Shown piece by piece: positions 61,743 through 64,000 of a stretch of 64,000 nucleotides of DNA. The notes beneath the pieces were generated by a model that did not search any database, was not told where the DNA came from, and saw only the letters and a program-made list of their open reading frames with translations. The position numbers were made by a program, and so were the translations under genes. Numbering within the stretch: the first letter of the stretch is position 1; each line of letters begins with the position of its first letter. Source of the stretch: Brevibacterium yomogidense (GTDB taxonomy: Bacteria; Actinomycetota; Actinomycetes; Actinomycetales; Brevibacteriaceae); the NCBI RefSeq assembly GCF_900163715.1, contig NZ_FWFF01000017.1, forward strand, positions 1-64,000. Reading direction: 5' to 3'.

Positions 61743-63278
61743 CTACCCATCCACGGGCGGAGCGGCCTCGCCGAGGGTCCGTGCCGCCGCACGATCCGGT
61801 TTTCCGATCGACTTGACCGGCAGCGCATCCACCTCGACCGCGAATCGGGGGACCCTCGGCCCGGCGATCCCCCGCGAGCGCAGTCCCGTCTTCAGAGTCT
61901 CCAGCACCGCATCCGGTACGGGAACGGGACGCTGAGCACGGCCCCCTGCAGCGTCCGAACCGTGCGATCCCCCTGAACCGTCCGAACCGACCGAACCGAC
62001 CGAACCGACCGAACCCCCAGACCCAGCAGATCCCTCCGAGCCCGTCGAAACCGACGAACCCGTCGCCCGCGCGATGTCGGGCACGAGTAGCGCGACGAGC
62101 ACCTCGCCCCATTCCTCGTCTGCCCGGGCGGTCACGAGGACCTCCGCATACCCCAGCGGCTCCGCCAGGGGGAGCAGCGCGGTCTCGACCTCGTGGGGCG
62201 AGACGTTCTCGCCACCGGTGACGATCACATCGTCGGCGCGTCCCAGCACGTCGATGCGGGGACGCTCGCCCGCACCTTCGGCGGGCTGCCGGGAACCGTC
62301 GCCGAGGCGCCCATCGGTCGCACTGTCATCCCACCGGCCGAGGTCGCTCGTCACGAGCACTCGCTGCGGACCCTCGCCGTGGAATCCGCCGGCGAGAGGA
62401 AGGTCCGCGGCACGGTCCAGGTCGGCTGGACCGTCGACTCGACAGTCTGTGCGGCAGTCAGTCCGACCGTCGGCCGGACTGTCAGCCTGACCCTCCAGCG
62501 GGGCCGGCGGGTGGGGGATCGCAGTCAGGGAGATCGGATCCTCGTCGACTCGCACGTAGCCGTCTGCGAGGACGGGGCCCGCCAGCACGATGCGGCCGTC
62601 GCCGGCGATCCGGACATCGACCTCGGGGAAGGGGAGGCCGTCGTAGACGCATCCGCCGGCCGTCTCGCTCATGCCGTACGTGCGCACGATCGGCACACCG
62701 GCATCCGCCGCGCGCTCGAGCAGGCGCGGTGAGATCGACGCGCCGCCCAGCAGCACGGCGGAGGTGCGGGCGAGCACCTGGGCGGATTTCGGCGACTGCA
62801 GGACCCGGGTGAGCTGGGTGGGGACGAGCGAGGTGTAGACGGGAGCGTCTCCCGCGGCTCGCAGCGTCTGCGCGAGGTCGTCGGCGAACCGCTGCGGGTC
62901 GAACGCGGGGGCTCCCGCCGGCGCGGGCGATGCCACGGTGGGCGGCGCCCCCGCGAGCAGCGCGCGCAGCACCACCTGGAGTCCCGCGATGTGGTTGACG
63001 GGAAGGCACAGGTGCCAGCGGCCCGGCCCGGACAGCAGGTCCTCGGTCGCACGGGCCGATGCCACGAGCGCGTCGCGACCCAGTGCGACGCCCTTGGGCG
63101 TCCCGGTGGATCCCGAGGTGAACAGGACCAGCGACGGCGCCGGACGCGGCGTGCCCGCCAGATCGTACGCCGCGGGTCCGAACGTGCGGAGCGCTCCGCT
63201 GCGTTCGCGGGGCAGCAGGATCCCGGGCCCGCCGGCCAGCATCTCCGCGACTGCAGAGACAGTGCTGTGCGTGGTCAT
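61743..63278 (-). CDS. menE: o-Succinylbenzoate--CoA ligase with low-complexity insertions
   Basis: 511 residues, adenylate-forming fold. LVLFTSGSTGTPKG is the ATP loop, RTYGMSETAGGCVYDG the A5 region, VLGRADDVIVTGGENVSPHE the hinge region, and KSIGKPDR holds the catalytic Lys. It makes OSB-CoA for menaquinone. Two insertions are unusual: an Asp/Arg/Thr/Cys-rich stretch (bases about 62,395-62,500) before TSDLGRW and a Gly-Ser repeat (about 61,960-62,060) in the C-terminal domain. Typical MenE proteins are about 400-450 residues. 22 bp from menB. Confidence 0.9.
   Translation of the reverse strand: MTTHSTVSAVAEMLAGGPGILLPRERSGALRTFGPAAYDLAGTPRPAPSLVLFTSGSTGTPKGVALGRDALVASARATEDLLSGPGRWHLCLPVNHIAGLQVVLRALLAGAPPTVASPAPAGAPAFDPQRFADDLAQTLRAAGDAPVYTSLVPTQLTRVLQSPKSAQVLARTSAVLLGGASISPRLLERAADAGVPIVRTYGMSETAGGCVYDGLPFPEVDVRIAGDGRIVLAGPVLADGYVRVDEDPISLTAIPHPPAPLEGQADSPADGRTDCRTDCRVDGPADLDRAADLPLAGGFHGEGPQRVLVTSDLGRWDDSATDGRLGDGSRQPAEGAGERPRIDVLGRADDVIVTGGENVSPHEVETALLPLAEPLGYAEVLVTARADEEWGEVLVALLVPDIARATGSSVSTGSEGSAGSGGSVGSVGSVGSDGSGGSHGSDAAGGRAQRPVPVPDAVLETLKTGLRSRGIAGPRVPRFAVEVDALPVKSIGKPDRAAARTLGEAAPPVDG
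61975..62013 (-). repeat. 9-bp tandem repeat in menE
   Basis: GAACCGACC-type units at 61975, 61984, 61993 and 62002, with a diverged copy after. On the coding strand each unit is Gly-Ser-Val. Confidence 0.85.
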
Positions 63279-63300
63279 CGGCTCAGCAGCACCGATCGGC

Positions 63301-64000
63301 TCAGTAGTACCAGGGGAAGGGCGACCAGTCGGGGTCCCGCTTCTGGAGGAAGGCGTCGCGGCCCTCGACCGCTTCGTCCGTCATGTATCCCAGCCGGGTC
63401 GCCTCGCCCGCGAACACCTGCTGGCCCACCAGCCCGTCGTCGACCAGGTTGAAGGCGAACTTCAGCATGCGCTGCGCGTTGGGGGACTTGCTCAGGATCT
63501 CGCGGGCGACGTCCAGTGCGGTCGACTCGAGCTCTGCGTGGTCGGCGACGATGTTCACCGCACCCATGCGCTCCATGTCCTCTGCGGAGTACTCGCGGCC
63601 CAGGAAGAAGATCTCCCGCGCCTTCTTCTGCCCGACCATCTTCGCGAGGTAGGCGGAGCCGTAGCCGGCGTCGTACGACCCGACGTCGGAGTCCGTCTGC
63701 TTGAAGCGCGCGTGCTCGCGGGACGCGATCGTCAAGTCGCAGACCACGTGCAGCGAGTGGCCGCCGCCCGCCGCCCAGCCGGGCACGACCGCGACGACGA
63801 CCTTGGGCATCGTGCGGATGAGGCGCTGCACTTCGAGGATGTGGAGTCGCCCGGCGCGAGCGGGATCGATCGTCTCCGCGGTCTCGCCGTCTGCGTACTG
63901 GTAGCCGGACCGGCCGCGGATCCGCTGATCGCCGCCGGAGCAGAACGCCCAGCCGCCGTCCTTCGCGCTGGGACCGTTGCCGGTCAGCAGCACGGCACCC
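63301..64000 (-). CDS. menB: 1,4-dihydroxy-2-naphthoyl-CoA synthase, N terminus outside window
   Basis: About 233 codons are visible; MenB is usually near 300 residues, so roughly the first 60-70 lie beyond base 64000 and the frame is still open there. Crotonase fold with FCSGGDQRIRG, PGWAAGGGHSLHVVCDL and DSDVGSYDAGYGSAYLA (active-site Asp/Tyr), ending in DPDWSPFPWYY, the MenB hallmark. It closes OSB-CoA to DHNA-CoA. First gene seen of the minus-strand menB-menE-menA operon. Confidence 0.95.
   Translation of the reverse strand, partial: GAVLLTGNGPSAKDGGWAFCSGGDQRIRGRSGYQYADGETAETIDPARAGRLHILEVQRLIRTMPKVVVAVVPGWAAGGGHSLHVVCDLTIASREHARFKQTDSDVGSYDAGYGSAYLAKMVGQKKAREIFFLGREYSAEDMERMGAVNIVADHAELESTALDVAREILSKSPNAQRMLKFAFNLVDDGLVGQQVFAGEATRLGYMTDEAVEGRDAFLQKRDPDWSPFPWYY

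Overview
The window is 64 kb of high-GC, densely packed actinobacterial chromosome. The marker genes are lsr2, rex, the ribosomal protein bS22, an AcuC-type deacetylase, dihydronaphthoate-based menaquinone genes, DUF3180/DUF2520/DUF4229 proteins and a DUF222/HNH nuclease tail. The order ppa, dacB, Zincin_2 protein, tilS, hpt, ftsH, folE-folP-folBK, lysS, lsr2, clpC is the one I know from Micrococcales (Arthrobacter/Brevibacterium relatives). Genus-level assignment is inference. I see no phage, insertion sequence, CRISPR array, rRNA or tRNA gene.

Layout. 1-5,033: end of an HNH nuclease gene, an RND exporter and a CPBP membrane protein. 5,060-7,159 (minus): membrane protein, VOC protein and pyrophosphatase. 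7,320-12,907: dacB, a zincin, tilS, a DUF368 (PopT-like) lipid-carrier transporter and hpt. 12,991-21,575: ftsH and the folate operon, with overlapping PH-domain and DUF2520 genes. 21,649-26,603: lysS, a small membrane protein, lsr2 and clpC. 26,725-33,800: argA-type acetyltransferase, a membrane protein/winged-helix pair, udk, mutY, radA and unknowns. 34,015-38,560: methylcitrate cycle prpDBC and an enoyl-CoA hydratase. 38,595-45,845: phosphopantetheinyl transferase, Ppx/GppA phosphatase, TIM-barrel protein, proC, trkA, trkH and acuC. 45,986-59,456: bS22, a thioredoxin-fold protein, then rex followed by heme synthesis and cytochrome c maturation genes. 59,885-64,000: small membrane proteins and menA-menE-menB.

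How the genes work together. The 13-kb rex-to-ccsB block has overlaps or gaps of at most 5 bp throughout. It joins an NADH/NAD+ sensor to 5-aminolevulinate and tetrapyrrole synthesis (hemL, hemA, hemB, hemC, hemD) and to the ResB/CcsB cytochrome c assembly system, with menaquinone genes next door. This reads as one respiratory build programme.

The most unusual object is one 963-codon gene that fuses glutamyl-tRNA reductase (HemA) to hydroxymethylbilane synthase (HemC) through a low-complexity linker of about 165 residues. Around it, many core enzymes carry in-frame low-complexity or tandem-repeat additions: a collagen-like tail on FtsH, and repeats in FolK, MenE, HemB, DacB and the RND protein. 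Short tandem repeats also sit at gene edges: a 20-bp x7 array at the start of the hydratase gene, a 21-bp x3 array over the ppa stop codon, and 15-bp and 12-bp arrays near 59.5 and 60.3 kb. Several genes have a TANNNT box 6-7 nt before the start codon, which predicts leaderless mRNAs.
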